From Pyrinomonadaceae bacterium (GTDB lineage: Bacteria > Acidobacteriota > Blastocatellia > Pyrinomonadales > Pyrinomonadaceae): a DNA stretch of 50,521 nt. The DNA is taken from contig JALHNX010000014.1 in assembly GCA_022843305.1 (NCBI GenBank), positions 1 to 50,521 of the forward strand. The letters run 5' to 3'. Made by a program: the position numbers and the translations under genes. Shown piece after piece: positions 1-8,416 of this stretch (the first letter of the stretch is position 1; the number at the start of each line of letters is the position of its first letter). Under the pieces are notes generated by a model, which was not told the origin of the DNA, made no database searches, and saw only the letters and a list, made by a program, of their open reading frames with translations.

Positions 1-73
1 CCTCATTCATTTCGTTGTCGTTTTGCGCCGCGCTCGTTTCGTTTGCTTTTGGTTGTCCAAATGTATTTCCCAT
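1..73 (-). CDS. N-terminus of an unidentified protein, cut by the window edge
   Basis: Reading leftwards from an ATG at 73 gives 24 codons beginning MGNTFGQPKANETS and remaining open to base 1. A strong ribosome binding site (AAGGAGG at 86-80) lies 6 bases before the ATG, which makes the start convincing. The visible residues are polar and Asn/Gln/Glu-rich with no signal peptide. The product cannot be identified from so short a piece. Confidence 0.6.
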   Translation of the reverse strand, partial: MGNTFGQPKANETSAAQNDNEMNE

Positions 74-320
74 AATTTTCCTCCTTGAAAAAGCATTGAG
101 CAAAACATTCGGCTTTATTTTTTAGATTCTATTTGCCCTTTTTCCGAACCGTCCGAAATCAAAACAAAATATCCCGCTCAAATTGTTATTAATTTTAGTA
201 AACGCAATGAGCGTGCCTTTCGATAAAAGACCGCAAAAGTAATGTTTTGTTGAGAATTCTAAGATTGGGAGAATTTTTCTGTATGAATTCAACGCATTTG
301 AAAATTTGTGTCGGGAATTA
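74..320. other. intergenic AT-rich stretch with no convincing gene
   Basis: Apart from the ribosome binding site at 80-86 I see no gene. An 84-codon open frame on the minus strand (122-376) has no start signal, no recognisable motif and overlaps the better gene at 321-542. If the 321-542 gene was once an antitoxin, its toxin partner would be expected here, and I do not see one. Confidence 0.5.
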
Positions 321-542
321 TCATTTATTTTCTTCGTCCGTGTCATAATCTTCTCTTTGCGACAAGCGATATTCACGTCCTAATCTTACTATTTCGTCAT
401 ATACTGGGTCATCGGCAAAGGTTCCAGCAATTTCTTTCCACCAGTGCTTTTTCGGTTCTTCTTTTTTCTCAATCTTATTTTTGAGCAAAGCAACTTCTTT
501 TTCCAAAGCTGATATTCTCTTTTCGAGTTCTTTGTTCGTCAT
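321..542 (-). CDS. small coiled-coil protein, antitoxin-like, orphan
   Basis: 73 residues from the ATG at 542 (an upstream ATG at 560 would add six residues; neither has a clear Shine-Dalgarno). Residues 3-26 form a short coiled coil (ELEKRISALEKEVALLKNKI), followed by a Trp-containing motif and FADDPVYDEIVRLGREYR. That 'WW..IAGTFADDP.YDE...LGREYR' pattern is typical of small proteins encoded just before PIN-domain (VapC-type) toxins in cyanobacteria and related phyla, where they act as antitoxins. Here no toxin follows on the same strand. It is divergent from the mCpol operon, 221 bases away. Gene call good, antitoxin role inferred. Confidence 0.6.
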   Translation of the reverse strand: MTNKELEKRISALEKEVALLKNKIEKKEEPKKHWWKEIAGTFADDPVYDEIVRLGREYRLSQREDYDTDEENK

Positions 543-763
543 AATTTGAGATTTTAGCATAAATACATTTTCACGCTCAAAAATAATTTCTTAAGCTAAT
601 TTTGCAAAAAAAACTTTTTTCTTGACATAATATATTGGATACTAAACATTAATGTAAAAAAGTTCACTACCTAAATTAGTTCGCTTTTCGATGTTTACGA
701 AAGCAAACTTAAAAGCATTTATAAAAATTCAGTTCTGCAACTTAATACTTTTAAAACATTCAA
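543..763. promoter_or_regulatory. divergent intergenic region upstream of the mCpol operon
   Basis: This 221-base AT-rich region separates two divergent genes. A perfect -35-like TTGACA lies at 622-627, but no matching -10 box stands at the usual spacing (the best candidates at 645-655 are weak), so promoter placement is tentative. No Shine-Dalgarno is visible before the ATG at 764. Confidence 0.3.
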
Positions 764-1135
764 ATGATAAAAAAGTTTGCATTTTTTGATGGTGACAACA
801 TTGGTGAAATAATCGAAAAATGCCTACATAAAAATATGATTAGAGAGGCTCAAATTATTTCACAAAGCCTAAAAGATTTTTTTGAAAATTTATGCCAAGA
901 ATTTGAAAAGTTAGAAGGAATAGAGGTTATTTTATCCGGCGGAGATGACTTATTAATTAGTTTCGACGCAAATCTTTATAATAAAGAGTTTTTTGAAATA
1001 ATCCGACGAGATTTTTACAATAAAACCAAAACAACAATTTGCTGCGGTATCGGTTGCACAATTCAAGAGTCAATTTTTAGCTTATATTTAGCCAAACTAT
1101 ATGGTAAAAATCAATTAATTGAAAGTAAAAAATGA
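764..1135 (+). CDS. stand-alone minimal CRISPR polymerase (mCpol), predicted cyclic nucleotide synthase
   Basis: 123 residues forming one palm-like nucleotidyl cyclase/polymerase domain. Visible hallmarks are FFDGDNIG (residues 7-14, metal-binding Asp9), SGGDDLL (58-64, catalytic Asp61/Asp62 as in Cas10 and GGDEF enzymes), CCGIGCTI near 93-100 and a C-terminal YLAKLYGKN. This is the pattern of mCpol, described computationally as a free-standing relative of the Cas10 palm domain and later found in the Panoptes anti-phage system, where it makes a cyclic dinucleotide. No cas gene or CRISPR array is nearby. Its stop overlaps the start of the next gene (ATGA at 1132-1135), so the two are translationally coupled. 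Strongly AT-rich compared with uvrA next door, suggesting acquisition. Family confident; product nucleotide unknown. Confidence 0.88.
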   Translation: MIKKFAFFDGDNIGEIIEKCLHKNMIREAQIISQSLKDFFENLCQEFEKLEGIEVILSGGDDLLISFDANLYNKEFFEIIRRDFYNKTKTTICCGIGCTIQESIFSLYLAKLYGKNQLIESKK

Positions 1136-1941
1136 AATCATCTCTTTACATATTTGTTTCTAGCCACATTCCTGACGGTTACGTTAACGCTATTAGTCAC
1201 TGTATAGATAATTTTTCTATTGAACGAGTAATCTTGTTAGATATTTTGAAAGATAATGGTAAAAAAATTGAAAGAGAAGCTTTTTTAAAGGAATTAAAAC
1301 AAAGAATAATTACTCAATTTGAATTGTTAGCCGATGGAAAATATCTTAGATATTATAGTAAAGAACACAACTTTACGTCCCGCGAAATCAAAATCAATGA
1401 ATTTCATAAGCAAAGATATTCAAACTATTTACTAAAGATTCCAGGTCAAAATATTAATTTTGAGGTCATTCCTTATAACCTCTTGGATGAAAAGATACAA
1501 AGCTATGTAGATAATGAAAACTGTTATTTCGATGTAACAACCGCATTGAAAGCAGATTTAGTAGATATTTTCATAGTTATATTATCAAAACATTTACGTC
1601 AGATATATACGTTTGAATTGCTGACAACAACTAGAACTTATGATGATAAAGAATTAGTTCACAATTTAACACTTGATATAACTTATAAATATCCTAATTT
1701 ATCAAATACAGTTTTTACACAAGATAAAATAGTTTTAGGGGAAACAGTAGCTAATAAAAACAAAGAAATAGTAGATTCTCTTGAAACAGGATTAAACAAA
1801 CTAGCTAAAAAATTTGCCTCATCTGTGTTACTTGTCTATTTAATTATTGTTATTTTGCTTTATATTGGAATAATATATTTTATCTTTACTAATGATTGGA
1901 ATTGGCTAGAACCCAAAACATATCTTCAGGATTACCTTTAG
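1132..1941 (+). CDS. CARF-like sensor with C-terminal membrane segments, mCpol-partner effector (3' end frameshifted)
   Basis: 269 residues as read. The first ~180 residues look like a CARF-type Rossmann sensor: a strand and loop at the start (LYIFVSSHIPDGYVNAI), a helix then ERVILLDI, and later YFDVTTALKADL-VDIFIVIL and QIYTFELL, matching the ligand-binding strands of CARF domains. A long helix (about 205-228) leads to a membrane segment (FASSVLLVYLIIVILLYIGII, about 228-250). Thus the likely role is a membrane effector gated by the nucleotide made by the preceding mCpol. The known Panoptes effector is a 2TM-beta protein, so this sensor arrangement is different. After TM1 the frame ends abruptly at 1941, while a second membrane segment continues in another frame to 2069. 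Function is inferred from context. Confidence 0.75.
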   Translation: MKSSLYIFVSSHIPDGYVNAISHCIDNFSIERVILLDILKDNGKKIEREAFLKELKQRIITQFELLADGKYLRYYSKEHNFTSREIKINEFHKQRYSNYLLKIPGQNINFEVIPYNLLDEKIQSYVDNENCYFDVTTALKADLVDIFIVILSKHLRQIYTFELLTTTRTYDDKELVHNLTLDITYKYPNLSNTVFTQDKIVLGETVANKNKEIVDSLETGLNKLAKKFASSVLLVYLIIVILLYIGIIYFIFTNDWNWLEPKTYLQDYL

Positions 1942-2069
1942 TTCCATACATATTTGGCTTAATTGCCACAATAGTTACTGAAAAAGAGTTTTCTTTAAAA
2001 CCGCTATTTTTAAAAAATTTCCTTCATGAATTTAAAAAGAAGCAACTCAATAAAAAATTTAATCTGTAA
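1923..2069 (+). pseudogene. displaced C-terminal membrane segment of the mCpol-partner effector
   Basis: In a frame one base behind that of the 1132 gene, an open stretch reads SSGLPLVPYIFGLIATIVTEKEF followed by a Lys-rich tail and TAA at 2067-2069. The hydrophobic stretch is a plausible second transmembrane helix and the basic tail fits the cytosolic side. Adding one base near 1911-1923 (for example in the CCCAAAA run at 1912-1918) fuses it to the upstream frame, giving a protein of about 312 residues with two membrane helices. This could be a mutation, a sequencing error or recoding; no canonical X-XXY-YYZ slippery site is in register. Confidence 0.65.
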
Positions 2070-2112
2070 TAAACAAAATATCTGACAAAATTATTCCAAT
2101 AAAACAGAATCC

Positions 2113-4986
2113 TCAATTCAAAACAGTTTTCAAAGCCTGTCCGGTGTAGGATTTTCGCACCCGCGCAACCTCTTCGGGTGTTCCGGTGGCGACGACTTTG
2201 CCGCCGCCTTCGCCGCCTTCGGGTCCGAGATCAATGATGTAATCGGCGGATTTTATGACATCGAGATTATGTTCGATGACGATCACCGTGTTGCCCGTGT
2301 CAACCAATCTTTGCAGAACGTCGAGCAGTTTGTGAACGTCGGCGAAATGCAGTCCGGTCGTCGGTTCGTCCAAGATGTAGATCGTTTTGCCGGTCGCGCG
2401 TTTCGATAATTCTTTGGCGAGCTTGATGCGCTGGGCTTCGCCGCCCGAAAGCGTCGTCGAGGATTGTCCGATCTTGATGTAGCCGAGTCCGACATCGAGC
2501 AGCGTTTGCAGTTTTTGTTTGATTTGCGGAATATTTTCGAGAATCGGCAAAGCGTCTTCGATTGTCGTGTCGAGCAGGTTGGCGATTGACAATCCCTTGT
2601 ATTTGACCGACAAAGTTTCGCGGTTGTAACGCGCGCCGCGGCAAATGTCGCACATCACGTAAACGTCGGGCAAAAAATTCATCTCGATGGTTTTCAAGCC
2701 CGCGCCTTCGCACGCCTCGCAGCGTCCGCCTTTGACATTGAACGAAAATCTGCCGGTTTTGTAGCCGCGTTCGCGCGATTCGGGAAGCATCGCGTAAAGC
2801 TCGCGGATCGGCGTGAAAAGTCCGGTGTAAGTTGCCGGATTCGAGCGCGGTGTGCGACCGATTGGCGACTGGTCAATCTCGATAATTTTGTCAACCAGTT
2901 CCAAGCCTTCAATCGAATCGTGCGCGAGCGGTTCGATTGCCGATTTATAGACGTATTTGTAAAGCGCGGGATAGAGAATTTCCTCGACGAGCGTTGATTT
3001 TCCGCTGCCCGAAACCCCCGTTACGACCGTCAAAAGTCCGAGCGGAAACGTCGCGTCAATATTTTTAAGATTATGCGCCCGCGCGCCTTTGACCGTGATA
3101 TTCGCGCCGTTCGGAAGTCTGCGCCATTCGGGAACTTCGATTTTGAGTTCGCCTTTGAGATATTTTCCGGTCAAAGATTCTTTTGAATTTTCAATGTCTT
3201 GCGGTGTTCCGACGGCGATTACTTCGCCGCCGTGCGTTCCCGCAAGCGGTCCCAGATCAACGACGTAATCGGCTTTTTCGATTGTTTCTTCGTCGTGTTC
3301 GACGACCAGCACCGTGTTGCCCAAATCGCGCAAATGGTGGAGAGTTTCCAGCAGTTTCTGATTATCGCGCGGATGCAGCCCAATCGAAGGCTCGTCCAAA
3401 ACATACAAAACGCCGCGCAGTTGCGAACCGATCTGCGTCGCTAATCTGATGCGCTGACCTTCGCCGCCCGACAAGGTTTGCGAAGCACGGTCAAGCGTCA
3501 AATAGCCAAGTCCGACCGCCCGCAAAAATTGCAGACGTTCGCGGATTTCCTTCAAAACCAAGCCGGCGATTTTTTCTTCACGCCCGTTCAATTTTATTTC
3601 CCCGAATTTTCCGACCGCCTGCTCAATCGGCAAAGCCGTATAATCGGCGATTCCCAGATTTCCGACCGTTACCGCAAGGCTTTCCGGCTGAAGACGTTTT
3701 CCTTTACAAACCGCACAACCGACGGGCGCGACCAGTTCGTTTAACGCTTCGCGGACTTTTTCCGACGGCGGATTTTCCATCCGTTCGCGCATCGTTCGCA
3801 AAGCACCTTTCCAGTCCGATTCGTAACGGTAAGTTCCCTGCCGAAACGTCAGACGCTTTTTCGTTCCGTTCCAAAAAGCGTCTTTGATTTCCTGTGACAG
3901 ATCGGCAAACGACACTTCGTTGAGGTTTTTGGTTTTTGGTTTTTGGTTTTTGGTTTTTGGTTTTCCTTTATTTTCGGGTTTGCCGAGCTTATCTTCGCCC
4001 GCAAAATATTCGATAATCGCCGTCAAAGCCGATTGCAGAAACTTTCCTCCCGCTTTGTCGGTTTCGGCTAAAAATTTAATCATCCCGGCAGGTTCGGATT
4101 GGTCGGGCAGAATTTTACCCGCGTCAATTTCCATAACCGTTCCCAAACCCTGACAACGTTTGCACGCGCCGTAAGCCGAATTGAACGAAAACGAACGCGG
4201 TTCTAATTGCGCGATGTTGATGCCGCAATTGACGCACGCCATACTCTCCGAATAGAGTTTTTCCTCGCCGTCAATGATTGAAACCAAAACCACGCCGCCC
4301 GTTAATTTCAGAGCCGTTTTGACCGATTCGCTGAGGCGTTCCTTCACGCCGTCCTTTATCAAAAGCCGGTCAACAATAATTTCAATGGTGTGATTTTTTC
4401 GCTTGTCGAGCTTGATTTCTTCGTCTAATTGACGCATTTCACCGTCAATTCGGGCGCGTGTAAAATCCTTTGCAAACTTTTCGAGTTCCTTTTTAAATTC
4501 GCCCTTGCGACCGCGCACAGTCGGCGCGAGAATCATTACACGCTCGCCTTCGGGCAATTGTAGAATTCCCGAAACAATCTGTTCCTGCGACTGGCGCGTA
4601 ATCGGCGCACCGCACTGATGACAATGCGGCGTACCAATCGAAGAAAACAAAAGTCGCAGATAATCGTAAATTTCCGTCACCGTTCCGACCGTCGAACGGG
4701 GCGAGCGAGAAACGGTTTTTTGCTCAATCGAAATCGCGGGCGAAAGTCCTTCGACCGAATCAACATCGGGTTTTTCCAATTGGTCAAGAAATTGCCGGGC
4801 GTATGCCGAAAGCGATTCGACATAACGGCGTTGACCTTCGGCATAAATCGTATCAAAGGCGAGGCTGGATTTGCCCGAACCGCTCAAACCCGTAATAACT
4901 GTCAAAGTATTACGCGGAATTTCGACGTTGATGTTTTTAAGATTATGCTGGCGCGCACCGCGAACGGAAATGTATTTAATGCTCAT
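2113..4986 (-). CDS. uvrA: excinuclease ABC subunit A
   Basis: UvrA is the damage-sensing ATPase of nucleotide excision repair, working with UvrB and UvrC. About 957 residues from the ATG at 4986 ([18 protein letters not shown]); in-frame codons upstream to 5073 are not typical of the family. Both ABC modules are complete: Walker A at residues 33-40 (GLSGSGKS), zinc-binding cysteines CVNC...CKRC, first signature LSGGEGQR with LDEPSIGLH, a second Walker A (GVSGSGKST), zinc cysteines CEAC...CDIC, second signature LSGGEAQR with LDEPTTGLH. Length is normal. Oddity: near residue 345 a low-complexity Lys/Pro/Thr segment ([13 protein letters not shown]) is encoded by a 7-bp tandem repeat. Confidence 0.97.
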   Translation of the reverse strand: MSIKYISVRGARQHNLKNINVEIPRNTLTVITGLSGSGKSSLAFDTIYAEGQRRYVESLSAYARQFLDQLEKPDVDSVEGLSPAISIEQKTVSRSPRSTVGTVTEIYDYLRLLFSSIGTPHCHQCGAPITRQSQEQIVSGILQLPEGERVMILAPTVRGRKGEFKKELEKFAKDFTRARIDGEMRQLDEEIKLDKRKNHTIEIIVDRLLIKDGVKERLSESVKTALKLTGGVVLVSIIDGEEKLYSESMACVNCGINIAQLEPRSFSFNSAYGACKRCQGLGTVMEIDAGKILPDQSEPAGMIKFLAETDKAGGKFLQSALTAIIEYFAGEDKLGKPENKGKPKTKNQKPKTKNLNEVSFADLSQEIKDAFWNGTKKRLTFRQGTYRYESDWKGALRTMRERMENPPSEKVREALNELVAPVGCAVCKGKRLQPESLAVTVGNLGIADYTALPIEQAVGKFGEIKLNGREEKIAGLVLKEIRERLQFLRAVGLGYLTLDRASQTLSGGEGQRIRLATQIGSQLRGVLYVLDEPSIGLHPRDNQKLLETLHHLRDLGNTVLVVEHDEETIEKADYVVDLGPLAGTHGGEVIAVGTPQDIENSKESLTGKYLKGELKIEVPEWRRLPNGANITVKGARAHNLKNIDATFPLGLLTVVTGVSGSGKSTLVEEILYPALYKYVYKSAIEPLAHDSIEGLELVDKIIEIDQSPIGRTPRSNPATYTGLFTPIRELYAMLPESRERGYKTGRFSFNVKGGRCEACEGAGLKTIEMNFLPDVYVMCDICRGARYNRETLSVKYKGLSIANLLDTTIEDALPILENIPQIKQKLQTLLDVGLGYIKIGQSSTTLSGGEAQRIKLAKELSKRATGKTIYILDEPTTGLHFADVHKLLDVLQRLVDTGNTVIVIEHNLDVIKSADYIIDLGPEGGEGGGKVVATGTPEEVARVRKSYTGQALKTVLN
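3924..3965. repeat. heptamer tandem repeat (GGTTTTT, five copies) inside uvrA
   Basis: Five consecutive copies of GGTTTTT occupy 3924-3958, then a degenerate sixth. Read on the minus strand they encode the Lys/Thr/Asn/Gln-rich insert in UvrA without breaking the frame. It lies between the zinc-bearing region and the conserved segment [14 protein letters not shown], a place where UvrA length varies. Unlike other period-7 arrays in this window it has no facing inverted partner. Confidence 0.85.
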
Positions 4987-5046
4987 TGTCTTACAGATAA
5001 AAATTTCGGCTATAGTCGAAACGAATATTTTATCAACTTTGAAGCA

Positions 5047-5088
5047 TAAAAAAAAGTAGTGAAAAGTTTTCAACTCTCTTCACTACTT
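5047..5088 (-). terminator. rho-independent terminator after the endolysin gene
   Basis: Arms AAGTAGTGAA (5054-5063) and TTCACTACTT (5079-5088) form a 10-bp stem. On the minus strand the hairpin is followed by a run of at least seven T (A run at 5047-5053). It sits between the end of the 5136-5873 gene and the start of uvrA, separating the two transcripts. Confidence 0.8.
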
Positions 5089-5135
5089 CCGACTTTACTA
5101 ACTCCGTCCGTCTTTAGCTATGAAAATAAATCTAT

Positions 5136-5873
5136 TTACATATAATTATTGGCTAAAGCGGCGATTTTCGAAGCCTGATCATTTCCGTTAATACACCGTC
5201 GGGCTCGCAAAAAATCGGTTGTATTTAAGTTAATGTAATCAGTAATTTTGCGCCCGGTAAAAGTTCCGACCTTAAAGCCGTGGACAAGAACAAAAAGCCC
5301 AATATTGCTGTCCAAAGCCAAATCAGGATTGGTAACCATATCAACGCCCAAAAGGGTAGAATATTTTTGGTAGTTGTTTTTCCACGTCAATTGAACGTAA
5401 CCACGCCCGTAGAACGGATAATATCTCAGGTTTCTTTTTCGCCAATTTTCCGATAACCAGTATGCTTCGCGCACCGGCTTAAAAGTTCTTGCCGTTTCCC
5501 ATTCCACCGTCGCCAGAACATACGCCATTTGGGTTTGCAATCCGATGCCCTGCGATTGGCATTCCCAACGAATGGCATCAATTGTTCCCTGTTTAGTTGA
5601 AAAATCGTGAGCTTTTCCCGAGCTTGTATCGGTATTGAGCATCGCTTGAAGTTTTTCAATCGAAGCGAGACTCACTATTTCAGGATTTCCTTCGGAAATA
5701 TCGCTCTCAAATTCAGACCACGCAGTCCGTGTTTTCGGACCTACCAATCCATCCACACTCCCGACCGGATAGCCTAATTGCTGTAAAGCCCTCTGCAATT
5801 CCTTAATTTGAGCCTGATTTAACAGATTTAGCGGCTTTGCTTCAGTTAACTTTAATAATTCGACAAGTTTCAT
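5136..5873 (-). CDS. peptidoglycan-binding plus GH19-like lysozyme/chitinase (endolysin-like)
   Basis: 245 residues. Residues 20-60 are a peptidoglycan-binding domain (IKELQRALQQLGYPVGSVDGLVGPKT type). Residues 90-245 resemble the GH19/lysozyme fold, with putative catalytic Glu in ATVEWETARTF (E124/E126) and the signature YYPFYGRGYVQLTWKNNY (151-168). It would cleave peptidoglycan or chitin-like glycans. There is no signal peptide, which is usual for phage endolysins or effectors exported another way. Start at 5873 is supported by AAAGGAG eight bases upstream. It stands alone, with its own terminator; no other phage genes are nearby. Prophage remnant or domesticated lysin are both possible. 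Confidence 0.85.
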   Translation of the reverse strand: MKLVELLKLTEAKPLNLLNQAQIKELQRALQQLGYPVGSVDGLVGPKTRTAWSEFESDISEGNPEIVSLASIEKLQAMLNTDTSSGKAHDFSTKQGTIDAIRWECQSQGIGLQTQMAYVLATVEWETARTFKPVREAYWLSENWRKRNLRYYPFYGRGYVQLTWKNNYQKYSTLLGVDMVTNPDLALDSNIGLFVLVHGFKVGTFTGRKITDYINLNTTDFLRARRCINGNDQASKIAALANNYM

Positions 5874-6182
5874 TTGTAATCTCCTTTATTTGTTTTATTG
5901 GAAAAAAAAGTATTGATCTGCTGATTGAAAATCAAAGGAACAATGTAAATTACATTTAAGAAGGTATTCCAAATTGAACAAGCCCCGGAAATTAATAAAC
6001 TAGCGGTTATTAAGATGCCGATTTGGAATTGCCTAAAAAATGTGGATAAGGGATTCTTTCACGATTCGGAATTTTTGTCAATACTTTTTTCGTGCATTAT
6101 TTTCGGATGGAAATCCACTGTTTAGTGCTTGCCTCGTAAGCCTGCCAATAACTTGAATTTTAAAGAGAAATTACTGGAAAGT
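5874..6182. other. intergenic region without recognisable gene
   Basis: 309 bases, AT-rich. It holds the upstream signals of the endolysin gene (Shine-Dalgarno at about 5880-5886) and the 3' flank of the small membrane protein. I see no gene, repeat or RNA. Confidence 0.5.
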
Positions 6183-6431
6183 TCAGCCAAGTTTTTCATT
6201 AACAAACGTGAAAATTCCGGTTGCGACAATAACGACCATAAACGTCGCAATTGCCCGCCAAACCGTGTCGTAAACTTCCGTCTGCCAGATCGCCCAGATA
6301 CACAGCGCAGTGCTGGAAACAAGCGAAATTGTAATCACTGTAAAGGAAATGTTGCGGACAAGGCGCGGTTCAATAACGCCTTTTAATTCTTGTCGAGGTT
6401 TTGGTGTCGGCGGAGTTTTTTCGTTTTCCAT
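6183..6431 (-). CDS. small two-helix membrane protein of unknown function
   Basis: 82 residues. The N-terminal ~20 residues are Lys/Pro-rich (PPTPKPRQELKG), followed by two predicted membrane helices: about 28-50 (ISFTVITISLVSSTALCIWAI) and 58-78 (VWRAIATFMVVIVATGIFTFV). The start at 6431 has only a weak ribosome binding site. Divergent from the SDR operon. I do not recognise the family. Confidence 0.65.
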   Translation of the reverse strand: MENEKTPPTPKPRQELKGVIEPRLVRNISFTVITISLVSSTALCIWAIWQTEVYDTVWRAIATFMVVIVATGIFTFVNEKLG

Positions 6432-6557
6432 TTTGTCCAGGCTAACATTTTCACGCGTTTCATTTCAATTTATTAAAAGGCACGGAGATTGCTCAATTCA
6501 CTTTAATATTTTTATTTTGTCTTATTTTGATACGAGGTTTGATGGAGCAGTTATTAT

Positions 6558-7589
6558 ATGTTTGAAAATAAAAATCCACTTCTGATCGGCGCGGCGGTCG
6601 GCATCGGCGCGTTGTCCGTCTTGACGGCTTGGAAAAAATCGCGGCGGAAATTCGACTTTAAAGACAAAGTGGTTTTGATCACGGGCGGCTCGCGGGGCTT
6701 GGGTTTGGTGCTGGCGCGGGAATTTGCCGCCGAAGGCGCACGGATTGCGATTTGCGCCCGCAACGGCGAAGAGCTTGCCGCCGCGAAAGAAGATTTGGAA
6801 TCACGCGGCGCGAAAGTTTTCGACGCGATTTGTGATGTTCGCAATCAGGATGAAATTGATCAATTGGTCGGCGATGTTTGTATGCGATTCGGGCAGATAG
6901 ACGTGCTGGTCAACAACGCCGGAGTCATCCAGGTCGGACCGCTCGCCACGCAAACCGAAAAAGATTTTGAAGACGCGCTGGCGATCCATTTTTGGGCGCC
7001 GTATCGAATGATCCAAACCGTTCTGCCGATTATGCGCGGCGCGGGCGCGGGACGTATCGTAAACATCGCCTCAATCGGCGGCAAAGTCGCCGTTCCGCAT
7101 CTTGCGCCGTATTGCGCGAGCAAATTCGCGCTTGTCGGATTGTCGAACGCATTGCAGGTCGAACTCGCCAAGGAAAATATTTTCGTGACGACTGTTTGCC
7201 CCGGATTGATGCGCACGGGCAGCCACGTCAATGCCTATTTCAAAGGACAAAACGAAAAGGAATACGCGCTTTTTGCGATCAGCAACGCGCTTCCCATTTC
7301 CTCGATTAGTGCCGAATCCGCCGCACGGCAAATTATCGCGGCGGCAAAACGCGGCGACGCGGAAGCGGTAATTTCGGTGCAGGCGAAAATCGCCGCCAAG
7401 ATGAACGCGCTTTTCCCCGAAACGACGGCGGAAATTTTATCGCTCGTCAACCGGCTTTTGCCCGGAAAAGGCGGGATCGGAACCGCGAAACTCCGTGGGA
7501 AAGACAGCGAATCGTGGCTTGCGCCGTCAATTTTAACGGCGTTGGCAGATAAAGAAATTGTTGAAAACAACGAGCAATTTGCAAATTAG
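6558..7589 (+). CDS. SDR-family oxidoreductase with N-terminal membrane anchor
   Basis: 343 residues. A hydrophobic segment at 5-26 probably anchors it to the membrane. The classical short-chain dehydrogenase core follows: NAD(P)-binding TGGSRGLG (about 42-49), NNAG near 120, a catalytic Ser-Tyr-Lys set in NIASIGG...YCASK and the PG motif CPGLMRTG. The C-terminal ~90 residues are an extension. The substrate cannot be predicted. It is the first gene of a three-gene run on the same strand (14 bases to the next start), together with an SRPBCC protein and a zinc alcohol dehydrogenase, which suggests linked redox or stress metabolism. Confidence 0.9.
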   Translation: MFENKNPLLIGAAVGIGALSVLTAWKKSRRKFDFKDKVVLITGGSRGLGLVLAREFAAEGARIAICARNGEELAAAKEDLESRGAKVFDAICDVRNQDEIDQLVGDVCMRFGQIDVLVNNAGVIQVGPLATQTEKDFEDALAIHFWAPYRMIQTVLPIMRGAGAGRIVNIASIGGKVAVPHLAPYCASKFALVGLSNALQVELAKENIFVTTVCPGLMRTGSHVNAYFKGQNEKEYALFAISNALPISSISAESAARQIIAAAKRGDAEAVISVQAKIAAKMNALFPETTAEILSLVNRLLPGKGGIGTAKLRGKDSESWLAPSILTALADKEIVENNEQFAN

Positions 7590-7602
7590 GAAGGAGAAAT
7601 AT

Positions 7603-8382
7603 ATGCAGGAAATCAATAAAAAACAAGAAAGCAATACCAAAGAGATCACTAATTTTTTGACCGATATGAAACAAAACGTCGGCGATGACGAACGCCTTGT
7701 GTCGGCAATCGCGGGCGCCGGGCTGGTCACCTACGGAATCTCGAAAGGCGGACTTCTCGGAACGGCTTTGTCGCTCGTCGGCGGCGGTTTGGTATATCGC
7801 GGCGCGACCGGGCATTGCCACCTTTACAGCGCGGTTGACAAAAATACCGCCGCGCCGTCACAGACCAGAGTCCACGTTCAAAAATCGGTCACGATCGACA
7901 AATCGCAAGCCGAGCTTTATCAGTTCTGGCGCAATTTCGAGAATCTGCCGCAGTTCATGAATCATCTCGAATCGGTGACGGTTTTGGACGACAAACGCTC
8001 GCACTGGAAAGCAAAAGCGCCGCTCGGCACGTCGGTCGAATGGGAAGCCGAAGCGACCGGCGAAGTCGAGAACGAACGCATCAGCTGGCATTCGGTCGAA
8101 GGTTCGGAAATTCCGAATTCCGGCGTTGTCGAATTTCGCCCGACAACCAATCGCGGCACGGAAGTCCGCGTAACTTTGACTTACGAACCGCCTGCCGGAA
8201 AACTCGGTTCGTGGATCGCATGGCTTTTCGGCGAAGAACCGAGCCAACAGGTTGCCGAAGATTTGCGCCGCTTTAAGAGCCTGATGGAAACCGGGTTAAT
8301 TATGAAGGTCGAAGGTCAGACATCGGGCAGAATCGCGGAAGTAGCGGAAGAAAAATCAAAAGTAAAAACGGCTTCGGCTTAG
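7603..8382 (+). CDS. DUF2892-like membrane segment plus SRPBCC (polyketide cyclase/START-like) domain
   Basis: About 259 residues from the ATG at 7603, preceded by AAGGAG at 7591; the frame is open further upstream but overlaps the previous gene. Residues ~30-75 (ERLVSAIAGAGLVTYGISKGG...LVYRGATGHCHLY) match the glycine-rich YgaP/DUF2892-type membrane region. Residues ~90-235 form an SRPBCC ligand-binding domain (SVTIDKSQAELYQFWRNFENLPQFM, then VEWEAEATGE). Such proteins are often encoded with SDR and zinc dehydrogenase genes, as here. Binding partner or ligand is unknown. Confidence 0.88.
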   Translation: MQEINKKQESNTKEITNFLTDMKQNVGDDERLVSAIAGAGLVTYGISKGGLLGTALSLVGGGLVYRGATGHCHLYSAVDKNTAAPSQTRVHVQKSVTIDKSQAELYQFWRNFENLPQFMNHLESVTVLDDKRSHWKAKAPLGTSVEWEAEATGEVENERISWHSVEGSEIPNSGVVEFRPTTNRGTEVRVTLTYEPPAGKLGSWIAWLFGEEPSQQVAEDLRRFKSLMETGLIMKVEGQTSGRIAEVAEEKSKVKTASA

Positions 8383-8416
8383 TTTTTTGTAGTAGAACAA
8401 GGAGGAAATTAAAATA

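Noticed and set aside
122..376. 84-codon minus-strand open frame before the antitoxin-like gene
   Set aside because: It overlaps a better gene, has no ribosome binding site and no protein-like pattern; chance frame in AT-rich DNA.
1905..1925. Programmed -1 frameshift at CCCAAAA
   Set aside because: The codons in frame are CCC AAA, so the X-XXY-YYZ register is not met and no downstream stem is evident; left open as mutation or error.
764..2069. Interpretation as a type III CRISPR remnant
   Set aside because: No Cas10 HD or helical domains, no Csm/Cmr genes and no array are present; the enzyme is complete as a free-standing mCpol.
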